A stretch of DNA of 64,000 nt, taken from positions 1,798,001-1,862,000 of the forward strand of contig JBANDB010000014.1 in assembly GCA_037576215.1 (NCBI GenBank), read 5' to 3'. Numbering within the stretch: the stretch's first letter is position 1; each line of letters opens with the position of its first letter. The position numbers and the translations under genes were made by a program. Below are positions 42,641-55,148 of the stretch, in pieces. This DNA comes from Armillaria gallica. Lineage: Eukaryota; Basidiomycota; Agaricomycetes; Agaricales; Physalacriaceae. The notes beneath the pieces were generated by a model, which made no database searches, had not been told where the DNA came from, and worked only from the letters and a program-made list of their open reading frames with translations.

Positions 42641-45255
42641 GATGCTGATAGATTGTTGCAGCACACTAGGAAAAATAGAATGAGCTTTTTGCAAGTCAAT
42701 GACACACCAAATAATCTTACCTGAAACAAATAAGGATGCAAATCAATAATCATCTGCCAGTATTTGGTTGCACTGATAAGGTTGTCTTGGCCTGGTAAGA
42801 TGTCAGAATAGTAGAAGCAATATACAATAGTCCTTACCAATAATAGAGTCCCGGATGTTCTCTGCCATTGGGCACACATATTTTAGAAACTCACTTGGAA
42901 CATCCACATGACGCCATACAGGATTATACTCCTCATGTGCCTTATATCCATGACATCCTAAAACTGCCTGAATACAGGGTTATATCAGTCAGTGATCTGC
43001 TATAGTGAATGAGTAATAAATCTGTACTGTTTTTGCCAATGCAGGAGCATATGTGTCAAAATAAGTGCCATGTGACCATCCTAGCTTTGCTGTTTCATTT
43101 GAATCAACACTAGAAGAAGTAAGAAAGTCTGTCCTGTCTGTCATGTAAAAGAGCCATGCTCACCCCATTTTCTCCTGTTGATATCCTAGAAGATGACGAG
43201 GAAGATGTACCTTGACTTTAGAACTGAAATCGGCCTTATCGAAAGCATTATTGTAGATGTTGTGGAGGCTGGAATCACTGTAGGGTATGGAAGGAAGCTT
43301 TTGAGAGTGAAGGACTCAGATCTGTCGCCAAGATGAATTTTGTGAGTAGTCAATACTCATCTTCTTATCAATTTCAAAGTAGTCATGAATATAGTGAAAG
43401 TAAAAGATCATTGCTCCAAGTGGGCATGACATTGCATCATGATGTGCAATGAAAACAGAGTATACAGGATTGATTTTCTATTGAACAAATATGTGAGAGA
43501 GATATGAAGATTTAACTATAATGACTGACCGTTCGCATCCTTCTCCAATTAGCCTTTTCCTCTCCTTGCATTCCAAGAACACTGAATACCTGTGTCTGCT
43601 TATTTGGATGAAGCCAGACATATGGCTGGAGTTCCGCAAGTCGAAGTGACCGAAAGTCATCACCACGATTCCCAATTGCCATTTGACATGTCCAAGCAAG
43701 ATGTCCAAAGACTGCAATGTGCACTGATGAGACTGGTGTAAGTAATTAAATTCTCTCAGTGAAATTGTTACACAACATACATTCTCGATGCCGTAAAAAT
43801 CCCAGAGCAATTTTCAGCAGCTGTTCAGATGTAACACCAGCAAGAAATGTGTTTGCAACAATATCAACTGCATCTTCATTTGAGTCTATACCACTATAAA
43901 AGGATTCACTATTCAGATTATTACTCAGCAATAAATCTGGGAGTACACACCTGCGAGAACGTGTGAGAGCAGCATCCATGCGATCTTTGATGGCATCGTA
44001 CACCAATACATTAGTTGCAGGTCTTCTTTTTGCAAGTGAAGGATCCTGTGCATCCTGGAGTTTACGAACTCACAAGGCAGCAAAGAATAGCTTTTTAAGC
44101 TGTGACTAAAGAATAGCAGCAGTAAGCCTCTCCAAGCTAGAAACCTGCAGTCAAACATGGCACTTACAGCCCCAAGTAAAGTTCCTGCAATAGACTCATT
44201 TTTGTGATTACGCTTTTGCCGTTCAGCCAACCAAGTAATGAATAAGAGAAGGCAGTGAACATCAATGATATGATCCCTTATTTGTCCCTCAGCAAATTTG
44301 ATATCCAAAAATTCCTAACAAAGACAGTCAGAACGTGTTTTTTTATAAGCCAAGGTACATACATTAAGAGACCGAACACATGAGGCCTGTGTCTTTTGCC
44401 CACCTGGCCGGCGATTGTTTTCAGCTCAATGAGCTGCATGTACACGTGTCTTCTTCTGAAAGAGCTCATAAACCTCTACCAGGAGAAATTAGATTCCTGA
44501 TAGAAAAATTAGGCATAAGCTTACCATCATCATCCAAATCCTCATCATTGTCACCGGCTTCATTCACTGTATCATCCTCTTCACCCTCATTATCAACATC
44601 ATAACCAAGAATCTCCTCAGCAGCAAACCGATCACTGGAAATCATATAATCATGAAGGAGCTCAACTTCAGAATTATCTCCCACTCCTATTCCATGGAGA
44701 AAATCAGGATCACTGTCACTGCTGTCAGGCGGGAGATGAAATCGGATGTTTGGACTTGCCGAAGCATCATCAGATGTGGGTAATTGCTGGAAAGAACATG
44801 GTGGTGGTGTTTTAGGCAAACATGGAAGGCTTGTCAGTGTGGTTTTGTCTTTGGGAGCAACTTCTGAGAGTGCAGATGGTGTATACCTTTCACAGATAAA
44901 GGTCAAGATAATTACAATGAGGCTTGAGCTCTATTTTACGTACCAATAGTTTGCCAGAAGACTCCATAGTTTTGCCAGATTTGCAGACTTTGCATAGGCC
45001 ACACCAAGGCGGTCACATTCCTGTTGGAGTGGGTCCTTCCGGGTGAAATGGGTGCTATACATCAATTGATTCAGCATCAGCTCTCTTTAGTATACTACTT
45101 CAAAGGAACGTACAGTTGCAGTAAAGCTAAGAATATAGAATAGATACAGCGAAAAAAACGGGGCAGCGGGCGTGCTAGCAGTAAGAGAAAAAATTTCTCT
45201 CAGGCACCCAGCGCGGTTCCAGCTCGGTGACCTGCCGTGTCGGCACAGCCGCGGT

Positions 45256-46063
45256 CACATTTCTTACCGAAACCCTAACGTCCATTTTCTACCGAAACCC
45301 TAACCCTATTGCGCAGCCGGCACTGTTCTCGCGGTTGCACTGCTCGTTACCTTTGCCATCTCCATCGTAGCCGTCGTCCAGCGAAACCACATCACTATCG
45401 GTTTTGTTATCCTCAACTATGCCTTGGTGCTCGATGCGCTAGGTATCAGTCATCGGTTCTTTCGTCTGGTTCTTCACCTTACATGAACGGGCCAATTTTC
45501 ATGACGTTTGGATTCGACAAAGCGCTGCCAATAGGATCAGTCTCCAAGACCAGGTCAATTCACTACATTTCTCTAAATGTACATCTCTGACGTCCCTGTA
45601 GTTCAACTGCTGCTGTTACTTCAACGCCACTGACAATCAAGAAATCGGTGGCAATCACTGTACCCAATCTCAAGTCGATTTCCTCAACACGCTTGATGCA
45701 GCTGCCGACAACAATGCCAAGTTCTTCTGCGTTGCCCCCATTACTGCTTTTGCGGATATGACTCTTAACAATATATTCACGTACGTCCTTTTTGTTCCAC
45801 TCTTTCCGGTGCTGACTAGTTTTCCTCTAACAGAACTGTACGGACATGGCCGTGATTGCGTATATCTGCCCCATTGCTAACTATTGTCTAGGTTTACGGC
45901 TTCATGGCGATCGTGCTGTCTTCTGCTCGCGTCTTTATGCGTTATAAACAAGGTCAGCACGTTCTTGCCATACATTTTCTTGGTACTCATATTGTCACAG
46001 AGGAAGGAAGAGGAACGCTTCAACAAGATCGATGCGAAGCGCGGAGGAAGAGGATTCGTTTGA
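45256..46063 (+). pseudogene. Tetraspanin copy b, remaining exons (disabled)
   Basis: Exon 2 onward of the tetraspanin (TVLAVALLVTFAISIVAVV, FNCCCYFNATDN). Relative to the intact gene, two bases are lost after the DALG codons (GGTATCAGTC for GGTATCATAGTC) and two more in helix 4. The CCG motif has become CCC. The 5' exon is 14 kb away beyond the Crypton, so no tetraspanin can be made. Confidence 0.85.
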
Positions 46064-46358
46064 GATGAACCACTCGACCACCCGTTACAACTTAGAAAGC
46101 GCCCAAATTTTTTCTATTCTATGTGGTTTCTTATCCATTCTCTTCCTTTATTCTTCCTCTCTTCCTTTCGTTGTTGTTAGATGTTATACCGAAGTATTAT
46201 CGTACGGGTAAACATTCACCTTCTTGTATAAATTCTTCGGCGCCGTTATTTTTGTTTTATACACAAGTAGTGAATACAAATACTACTATTGAGATCGCTT
46301 TTGCTGATCGGCGTTCCAATTGAAATTCGCACCCTTCTTCCGGCCTTGATGTGGATCT

Positions 46359-47365
46359 ATGCCCAAAGCTCGCAAGAGGAAAGTACCCGTCACTGCTACT
46401 AGCACTGCATCAGGAAATGCCTCGTCGAGCAAGCCCCAGGCGAGCCGGACAGTCATTCGACAGTTCCACGTCCTGTTGAAACAACAAGCCCAGATAAAGG
46501 ATGCTCAGAAGCTGGCGGAAATCCAGCATCAAATCGATGAGCTCGGGGGGATTGAGTGTTACCAGAGCATGTCGGCTATTGGGCAGGGCAAAGATAGAGG
46601 AGGGGGTAGCGAGAAGGTGCTCATTGGGTGGCTGAAGGAACTAGGACGAGAAGAGAAAAAACTCAAGTACGTTGTCAGTTTCTCTTAAATACCAAGGCGG
46701 TGTTCTTATCTTTCCCAAGATTACTTGAAGTAGGGTGAATACGATTACCCATTCCTCTCTAGGTTCCGGACTGATATTTTAGCAGCGCACTCCTTCCGGA
46801 TAACTACAAGTCTTGTTCCTCGTGGATCGATGCGACGCCCATGGACCTGCACTCCCGCCATCCCTCTATCATTGAACAGGATTTCCTGCTCATGGACGAA
46901 GAAGAGAACCGCGAGAAATGGGATGTTATCAACTTGAGCCTCGTTCTCAACTTTGTTCCGAGGCCAGAAGATCGGGGTGAGTGTGTCTGTTGTGTCCACC
47001 AACTTGAAGTTCGTACTCATGGCTGCTTAGGCCGTATGCTGCGTCTGGCCCATAGCATGCTTCCGTATGGGGGAAAGCTCTTTCTAGCGGTAGGCTCCTC
47101 TGCCTTCAACCCGAATACTAAATTTTACACCTCTTAGCTTCCCCTCCCGTGTGTAACCAATTCGCGCTATTTGGACTTTGACCGCCTCCGAGATATCATG
47201 CGGGCCGTCGGCTTCGTGGAAGTCAAGCAGAGATGGAAAGAGACAGGGAAGATGGCTTATTGGTTGTACACAAAGGAGCATCCCGTGCCAGCAACACAGG
47301 ACGCTTTCACAAAAAAGTCTGTCTTGCGGCAGGGAAACAGGAATAATTTCTGCGTGCTGTTGTAG
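46359..47365 (+). CDS. BMT2: 25S rRNA adenine-N1 methyltransferase Bmt2 (copy b)
   Basis: Same five-exon structure as the copy at 5469, including the 15-nt microexon (46720-46734) that supplies LLEV of the SAM-binding loop. Motifs kept: YQSMSAIGQGKDRGGGSEKV, DVINLSLVLNFVPRPEDRG, KLFLALPLPC, MAYWLYTKEHPVPATQDAF and the end NNFCVLL. Differences from copy a are scattered and mostly silent or conservative (Ser to Asn in DVISL). It sits tail to tail with YME2, 37 bases apart, probably the ancestral arrangement. Confidence 0.9.
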
Positions 47366-47402
47366 AAATCCGTGTATCTATGCAGACCTATTGTACGAAG
47401 TG

Positions 47403-50400
47403 TCATGTCCGCTGTGCCAGCGTCTTCTTTAGCAACATATTTTGCTTCTCCAGTGTCTCCACCTTGGTCTGTGCAGTCTTGGCCTTGTTCAGAAGATATC
47501 TTGCCCGCTGTGAAAGCACCGACGACGAGCTGAAATTGGACCAGAAACTCGTATCCGCTCCCATGTCTTTGAGTGTGGAGAGCTCTTGTTCGTACGCCTT
47601 GATGTTGGTTTCAGCAGTGGCGATGACTTTCTCGTTGAACGCCAGATCCTGAGTCGCCTGGAAGATGGCGTCTATGAATGAAGATGAGAATACATACGGA
47701 GATGGGTCGGCCAAAAATATTACCCTTCTCTAAGCGCTGGAATACCCATTTGAAGATAGGTTTGCCCGGTCTGATGGTGGATGGGCGACCTAGTAACATC
47801 TATGTGAATTATGCTACTCCTGAAAGGACAAGCAGAGTTAATGTCACCTAGGTGCGTTCCAATCGAAATGAGCTCAGCGTGCTCCATATTCCGCAGAGGC
47901 GCTTCATCGCCTTTGAAAGGGAAATCCAACAGAACTCGGAATACGAAATCTGGAAAGATTATGAGCGAAATGTAGAGTCGTTCAATGAAAGGCTGACTTC
48001 AGGCTGATTCGCGAGCCTTTTCACAACCATCCACGCTTGCTCTCTCGTCCAGGGTAGACGCTTCGCATCATCCTCATCATCCCCAAAAGCGCTTTTCTGG
48101 ATTTCACCAACGCCTCGGTTGATGATGTCCTCAACGGCCTCTTCAACCTGTTGGCCATTGCGAACTTTATGAATGAGCTATGTGACGCTAACGATCAGAG
48201 GCAAGCATTTTAAAAGAAAGCAAGGAGTACAGTTTCCAAATCGCTCGATCGTCCACCTAGTCTCTCCAGGTACGTTGTCTGTACGTGCGAAAACTGCAAG
48301 TCAATGTCAGCATCCTTCAATTTCTGTTTTACGAAGGCCAAAGCGCTGTCTGTATCTGCGTCATCGAGGGCTATCAAATTGAGCGGCTTTGAAGGAAGGG
48401 CTAGTAAAATTGGAAAATCAGTACGCAAGTGCTCATTCCGAATGCAGCCATACCTTTGGTAAGACTTTTCATATTCTCTCTATTGTCGCTGACGACTATA
48501 ACATGTGCAATCTGACCAACAATTAACTCAAACAAAGTGCGTAAAAAGAAAGGTGCATACCTGATGTTCCGCAAGCCTGGCAGCCCATTTAGCAAGGACA
48601 CTCAGTAACTCGTCACTAGGCCCCGGGCCTCTCTCAAAGTTTTTGATAATCACAATAGGTAATGATTGCACGGCCTCAGCGTCCTCGGCACTTTCTGACT
48701 TTCGCTTCTTTCCCACTCTTTCTTCAGCTGGTGTCTCGGAATCGGTCTTCGTCAAATGTGCATCGACTGCCAATAGCTTATCTTCCATGTTGAGATCATT
48801 CTTAACTCCTGCAGTACGATCCAAGCTACCATTGCTTTGCTTTTCCCGCAGTGCAGCCTTCGACCTTTCCTTTTCCGCGAGGCGTGTCTGCTTGTAAAGA
48901 GTGCGTAGACGCGACGAACCGACGCTGTTGAGCGCATCTTCGGTGACATCCAGGATTGACTGTAGCTGTTCCACCAAAGACGTACTCATTCCGGCTTATG
49001 AATCAGATGAATGAGTAAAATGTGGTACTATTTTGGTTTGAGTCACCTTTTTGACCAATGAGACCTATACTTGCCAGGTCTAGTAGATGGTTCACAGAAT
49101 TGAGGAAGGAGAAGAATGGCCAATAGCCTGTTTGTTTGGCCAACCCTCTAGCTAATAGTGCATCAGAACTGGATTGAAGTAGAGGTCCGCAGTCAATCGT
49201 CAGCGATTTCCGGTCGGTATCATCCAGAACCGTCTGGAGCATCGTCGATTTCCCACTACCTTGGGGACCATGAACAAATGTGACAGTTGCTAGAAGATAA
49301 TTTAGACCTTTAGGGCTGAAGCTGGTGACATGACATACTTGGTAAATCTGCCAGGTAAGCTCGAACTGCCGTTTCAGCTTCTTTCCTCTCCTTCCACCCG
49401 TCGGTTGCGGTGGGCGGAGAGACCTTCGAAGCTAAATATAATCGATCGACTGTATTCTTTCTTAACCATTGATAAAATTCGAACTCTAAAGGAAACTGAG
49501 CTTCTTATACGAGCACCACTTTTAACAAACCAACCTTGGACATCAAACCAGTCTTCCACTTTTCCTTGTATCATGAGGGAGCGTAAGGGATCAAAGATCT
49601 AAAAGACGAAATAATTAGATACAAGAAGGTCGAGTTAGATGACGCTTACGGTATACGTTAATGTGCCCAATAAAAATACTACAACAGGCAATACAATCCT
49701 GGGATGGCCTGATAGCCAGTCTCGTATGGCATGTACACGAATGGGATCTTCGTATTTTGTGCTCAACCTGGTGACAGTATTACCCGAAGACATTTCAAAG
49801 CCGTGTAGGACATTTCGCGCAATTGCAGCGGAGCGAATCTTTTGGAAGGAGACAGTAGAAAAGCGGGCAGAGCCTACAGGCACAGGAATGGGATCTGTCA
49901 TGTCTTTGATGCGACCATAGGGCTAGAGCAGATAGTTAGGTACATATAATCAGAGAGAAGGAGGTACATACTCGCAGAAGCTTGTATAGAGATTCCTGAT
50001 GAATATCTGGTCCTTCAAACGCGAATTTGACTATCGGGGAGGCGAAGTGATACATGTCCTATAGGTAATATAAGCCTCAGCAATTGAAGACGTTGATGTT
50101 ACGTACTTCGTTCCATGGTATCCCTTTTACCATCCAGACATTACCTGAGCTCATTCCCAGCCAAGACGGAAGACCGCCACGATCTTGCACTTTGCGCTTA
50201 AGCTCCTGCTCTATCGTCTCAAGGGCATTCTCTGAATCAGCCTTGTAGGCGAAGCGGACAAAGACACCGCCGTCCTTGGGATGCGGCTCTAAGGAAGTGA
50301 TGCGAAAGCCGTGGGCATTTACTGAAGAAAGCCGGTCACGTAGTGATTGGACAAGGCCTTCCTCCCTAAGGAAACCAATGTAACGCCGAAGACTGTAGAA

Positions 50401-50629
50401 CAATTAGAACCAACAAGCTTCGCAAAATACCATACGATACATACTCGAATCTGCCCAGTTGTATTGGAAAAATCGAGTCAACAAAAACGCAAGCCTCTCT
50501 GATCTGATATCATTGTTGAGGCAATAACCATGTCAACGCCAGGCAACATACCTCGACAACGGGACCTTCTGATAGCTGCCTGGCGCCTCGCCTCAGTAGG
50601 ACAGCAGACCGAGGCACGCTTCGCAACAT
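47403..50629 (-). CDS. YME2: Mitochondrial escape protein 2 (Yme2/RNA12)
   Basis: Inner mitochondrial membrane protein that affects mtDNA nucleoid structure and escape in yeast. Exon 1 begins MLRSVPRSAVLLRRGARQLS (ATG 50629-50627), a likely targeting peptide. Then come ACVFVDSIFPIQLGRF and FLREEGLVQSLRDRL, an RRM-like region (YGRIKDMTDPIPVPVGSARF), a membrane segment (RIVLPVVVFLLGTLTYT), and the RNA12 ATPase with Walker A (VHGPQGSGKSTML). After IVIIKNFERGPGPSDELLSV and AHVIVVSDN it ends with RPGKPIFKWVFQRLEK, FQATQDLAFNEKV and KKTLAQRT. About ten exons. Its 3' end was copied to 6502-6943. Confidence 0.85.
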
Positions 50630-50770
50630 GGCGATAAGAAAGAGAACGGCGAATCCGAGCCATCCGAGCCGAGTCTGACGTCACGCGCACCTGCTCAGGC
50701 ACATCAAAAATGTGAGAGATGTGACAAAAAGTGTCACGAGGCGTGACATCAGTCCTTGTTTCCTGCGGTC
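50630..50770. promoter_or_regulatory. Shared divergent promoter of YME2 and the nucleoporin gene
   Basis: The two ATG codons face away from each other across 141 bases, so both core promoters must lie here or overlap the first exons. A GTGACAAAAAGTGTCAC-type inverted repeat at about 50722-50740 could bind a regulator. Confidence 0.45.
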
Positions 50771-53700
50771 ATGTCAAGCTCATCCTCCCAAGACGACCAT
50801 CGACGTCTGCAGAGGCCAGCTGGCATCAGGCAGTTGACCCGGAGAAACTCTTCTTTTCTCAATTCCGTCAAGAATTACGTGCCAAAGCCGCTTGCACGCC
50901 TTTTTTCCGGGTCCGAAGAGTTTGATGACTCCAAGGATGAGATGGGCAAGCGGAGACGCCTCGACGGCCAGCAGAACGAGCCAGTCGACGGCAACGATGA
51001 CAGCCCTGCTCCAAAGCGTCTGAGGCTCCGTAGTCCGGATAGAGCGTCATCGCAGCCTCCGCCGCATACGGCAAGCGGCTATCTCGACCCCCCAGTTCTG
51101 CCTTCCAACCTTTCTTTCACCCTTCTCATTTATCCAATGACCCTTCCAATCGTTCATCTTCACTTACACTACCCGCGACTACTGTTTCTGATATTCCCCG
51201 TAATGAACCTCGCACTACTCTCTCTCCCCTGCGAAACCAGTTTAGCCGTACCATGTCCATCGATCCCCCTCGGAATCCAATCACTCGGCGCCTTTCTCGA
51301 GACGCTACCATGCAAAGCGTCGTTTTACCACCTTTGCATGGTGTCGCTGCTCGAGATATGTCTATGGAACCAGCGCCAGGCTCGTTTCTGCGTTCGTCCG
51401 GATCCCAAATTCGCGATACCTCCCTTCCTCTTGGATTTCGTGTCCGCACTTCTGTCACCCCCCAGCCCGTGCGTGATAGTTCCGAACCTCCCACAATCTC
51501 ATCTCTTGGCTCCAAACCCGTTTTTGTCCGTGGTCCTGCTCCTGAGGCGAGCAAGCCCCAGACCACTCTGGGCTCTCTTGTCGATACCCAGAGAAGAGTA
51601 AGTCCATGCAATTCGTTGCCGACAGGCTCTCTGATTCCTTGTTCACAGACTCAGTCTCCTGTGCGCCAGCATAGCTCCAGTTCTCTTCTCTTTGGCTCAC
51701 AGTCAACGTCTGTGAAAGGTTCGTCTCAGAAGGATGTTTTTTCCAGCTTTTTTACTAAGTTTTGGATAGGCTCTCGTCCAACAACCACCGCTGAGCGTAC
51801 CCTACATGAGTTGGATATATATAGAACCCCCCTCAAGCCATCCCGTCTTCGAGAAAATAGCTCCCTCGCATCATCTCCCGGGGGTGCCACGGACATGTTC
51901 TCTCGCAAAAAGTCTTATCAGCGAATGCCTGGGGGACGTACTGTGAAAGCGAAGGTAGCTAACCAAACTAAGCCGTATGCAGGGGACGCGGGCATCAAAA
52001 AACATCTTGCTCGAAGCAGAAAGGCTAGTGTTGAAGAAGTCGTGCCATCTAAGGGCGAGCTGAATGATGACGATGTGCCTATGAACGAAGGCCGACCTTT
52101 GAGCGATATCCTTCCAGAGATTAACAAGGATCGTGGGGAGTTCAGATTGTCAGACAATCAGCCAAAGACTTCCAAGGCAGCAGAGAAGCAGTCAACTATA
52201 CCTTCGAGCTCTTCCCTTCGAGTCGGCCGTACCTTTACCTCGCGCAACCATATAGATCGCCCTTCTCGACCTGGAAAAAATGGCTTTTCTGCGGCCTATG
52301 ATGACGGTGAAGATGAGGAGCGGGAAGAGGAATCCAGGAAAGAAAGGGAGATGATGGAAGAGGCAGCAAAACACGTACCCGTATTCAACATCCCAGCCGG
52401 GTTTAGTTTTGCCAAAGATGTAAGTCATCTCTCAATAGCATCAGTCCCGGAACTGACAAGCGAACAGACCGACAAACCTCAAGATGTCGCATCGGACTTG
52501 TCGAAAGCGAAGGAGCCACCCATTCCCTCACTACCCTTTTCGATATCCTCTTTCCAATCTGGTACTCCTCGGTGTCTAGCGCTACCTCTATCCCGCCATC
52601 TAACGGTTCAGAATTGGCCTCTGCTGCGGCTTCCCCTTTTACGCTACCGACACCCGCACCTGACATCTCTGCGAAGGTAGCCTCTGTGCCTGCTTCGTCA
52701 ACGACCGAAACCCTTCCGAAGGCGAATGGCGGCATCCCGGATTTCTTTGCTTCAAGCAAGACTGTCACTCAGACCCCTTTGGTGGTGCCACCGATGACAT
52801 TGACAGCGGCGGGAGCCTCCGCACCCGCATCTTTGCCGTTCAGTCTAACGCCGCCGCAACAGCCGCGGGCCGCCACACTGGCGCCGTCGGCTCCGGTTCA
52901 TGATGCCGACAATCCGCTGTGGAATGGAGTCAAGAAGGATGACACTGCAGGGAAAGCCCAAAACGAGCCCGCACCCAGCTCCGACGTTAACGGCGGTGGC
53001 GGTATATTCGCTTTCGGTGGTTCAGGGACAACGGCGTCGTTCCCTTTGTTTGGGCCTGCCAAACAGGACGGTGGACCTCAGGCATCCATCCCTGCCGAGA
53101 GCGCCTATAAGCCCTCATCTTTCTCTTTCGGCGGCGCTCCGGAAAGTTCCAGTGTTGCAGACTCAACCGCACCGCCACCCTTGTTTAGCATTGCGCCTGC
53201 GAAGACGGCCGAGCCAGATCAAGCCCAGAAGCCACTGACTTTGACCTTCGGCAGTAGTAATGCGACAAAAGAGACCACCAACTCAAACGCGTTCAGCTTT
53301 GGTCAAACCCCTAACAACTCCACTGAACCGAAAACAAACGGGTTCTTTGCAAAGCAGATAGAGGCCGTTGATTCTGCACCCAAACCAAGCACTGCCACTA
53401 CTACGTTCACTTTCGGTGGTAGCCCGGTACCCGCCGCGCCAAGTACACCTGCTATATCGTTCGGTGGTACGCCCTCAAACAAAACAACGACGACTCCCCA
53501 ATCGCCATTTTCTTTGGGCTCGGCCCCAAGTGCAGGTAGTAACAACGCAGCATTCACGTTCGGTCCACCCACTGCACCGGCAGACAAGGCGGAGCCAGCC
53601 CCGAAGCCTCCATTTTCCTTCGGACCGGCACCGACCACTGCGAAGGACAACGGGGCTGCGAACCCCATATCATTTGGTTTTGGGTCAGGGCCAGGTGACA

Positions 53701-54688
53701 AGAAGAACGAATCAGTTCTTCATCCATGTTTGGCTTTGGTGCTACTCCAAGCACACCTCCGATCTCGGACGCTGACAAGAAGCCGTCATTTGGTTTTACC
53801 CAGACGTCAACATCGGCGCCTACGACGTCGTTTTCTTTCGGGGGCGGTTCTACATCCGACGCGTCTAAACCGTTTTCATTTAGCACTGCAGCAATGAATC
53901 CTCGTCCGGTAACTCCACCGAATCAAGATCAGGAGATCAAGATGGACGAGAGTCCCACGAGAGATATGCAAGTCACCAATGGTCCCAAGATCGTTGAGCC
54001 TCGTCCCACCCTAGGCGTGTTCCCGTCGTTCAACAACACCAGCGGTGGTTCGTCTTTTGGTCAATCTGGGGGGTCAATGACGCCATCTTTCGCTTTTGGA
54101 GCAGCGCCTGCATCCTCCAATCCTTTCGCAAAGGAGAATAAGCCGGAGGAGAACAAAGGCTTTGGTGGCTTTAGTCAATCCTCGGGTACCTCCTCTGGCT
54201 TTCCATTTACACGTAAAACCAGTGAAGATCCTCCCCGTCCTTCAACGGCTGGGGCATTCTCTTTCCAATCACCCAATTCTGCTACAGGATCGGGGTCGGG
54301 ATCAGGATTCGGCTTTGGCGGAGCATCCAACGGTACTACGAGCACTTTCCCTTCGGGGCCACTTTCGGCACCAAATAGCCCATCGACGTTCAACAATCCC
54401 TCTCCGTCATTCACGTTTGCGGCAGCACCTGCGACTACGAATCCATTTGCCTTCGGATCTCAGCCAGCTTCCCCCGCAACCGGCACCACCAACCTCCCTT
54501 CGGTGACCAGCACAGGTTTCGGAGGCGGGTTTGGTGGATCGTCGAATCCTTTTGGAGCGGCATCCACTACCCCGGCAGCACCGTCGAGTGGTGGGACTCT
54601 GTTCACCATTGGAGCGGCACCCTCCGCGCCTCCTAATGGTATGAGGCAGATCAAGAAGTTGCCCACCCGAAGGGGCGCCAAGCGATAA
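50771..54688 (+). CDS. FG-repeat nucleoporin (Nup124/Nup153-type)
   Basis: Nuclear pore protein whose FG repeats bind transport receptors. The start (MSSSSSQDDHRRLQRPAGIR) is followed by a possible membrane-binding amphipathic stretch (LNSVKNYVPKPLARLF) and a basic KRRR/KRLRLR patch, as in basket nucleoporins. The C-terminal half carries many FSFG, FGFG and FG repeats (FSFGGAPESSS, FGFGGASNGTTSTF) and ends MRQIKKLPTRRGAKR. Introns are visible at 51595-51649, around 52421-52467, and at 52561-52610 (GTACTC...TTCAG with a CTAAC branch site). Frame changes near 51000-51100 and 53715-53730 lack a clear intron. Nup1/Nup60/Nup124 class is inferred from layout. Confidence 0.75.
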
Positions 54689-55148
54689 ACGTGTCTTGTA
54701 CGTTTAGCCGTCAAAAAAACCAAGCGTATACATTTCATCAATATTTTCTTCTCTTTGTGCTCTTCCATTACGCAAATTCCGCCACATCTATCAATCGCAA
54801 TACATACATACACCATCCGTCTTGTTACCAATCATCTGTCCTGCGTTGTCGTTATTTCTTTCTCTCCAGGTTTTCTTAGGAATTGTTCGTTAAACTGTAT
54901 CACATTAGGTTTTCCTTTGCAGGCTCAAGGCCGCACATACATCATCATATATCTGGCTCAAGGCTAGAATCGATACATCTTTATTTTTTACGAACCTTGC
55001 TATCCATATAATCCTTGTTTGCATGTATCATATTAAACAGCATTATCGCGTTTCGACTTCGGCGGTGATTACCAGAATAAGAAAAAAACACAAATGCCAC
55101 GCGAGCCAAACAGACGCATTCCAGCGTTGCTTCCGTCCTACTACCACT
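54689..55148. other. Intergenic region, no gene seen
   Basis: 3' flank of the nucleoporin gene and 5' leader of the next gene, both on the plus strand. AT-rich with CA/TA runs. No ORF of note. Confidence 0.5.

Larger units (their letters stand above)
32566..45062 (-). pseudogene. Crypton tyrosine recombinase gene, interrupted by Ty3-C
   Basis: Many short exons read from MYSTHFTRKDPLQQECDRLG (ATG at 45062), through an acidic linker and a helical region (FAEGQIRDHIIDVHCLLLFI), to the catalytic domain. Visible residues are Arg in GNRGDDFRSLRLAELQPYVW (about 43650), the His/Arg box VHLPRHLLGYQQEKMG (about 43185-43235), and the nucleophile Tyr in TYFDTYAPALAKTV (about 43050). PVWRHVDVP follows. 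Downstream of the Ty3-C insertion the exons continue with LPALDRPDVCAWMSDKFP, then a GCR1_C-like domain (KPPIRVVEECFSHRWRN, WQRYHEIPEWIQHEI) and a basic tail. There is an in-frame TGA after LDQFDLQSL. The gene is broken by an 8.8-kb insertion. Confidence 0.78.
31242..45255 (-). mobile_element. Crypton-type transposon with RING gene, split by Ty3-C
   Basis: Comparison with the intact copy shows 31242-45255 as inserted DNA in tetraspanin intron 1, with about 45 target bases lost or rearranged. Without Ty3-C the insert is about 5.2 kb. It holds a tyrosine-recombinase gene (-) and, tail to tail, a RING-type gene (+). No terminal inverted repeat or target duplication is evident, as expected for Cryptons. 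Exact ends are uncertain. Confidence 0.7.
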
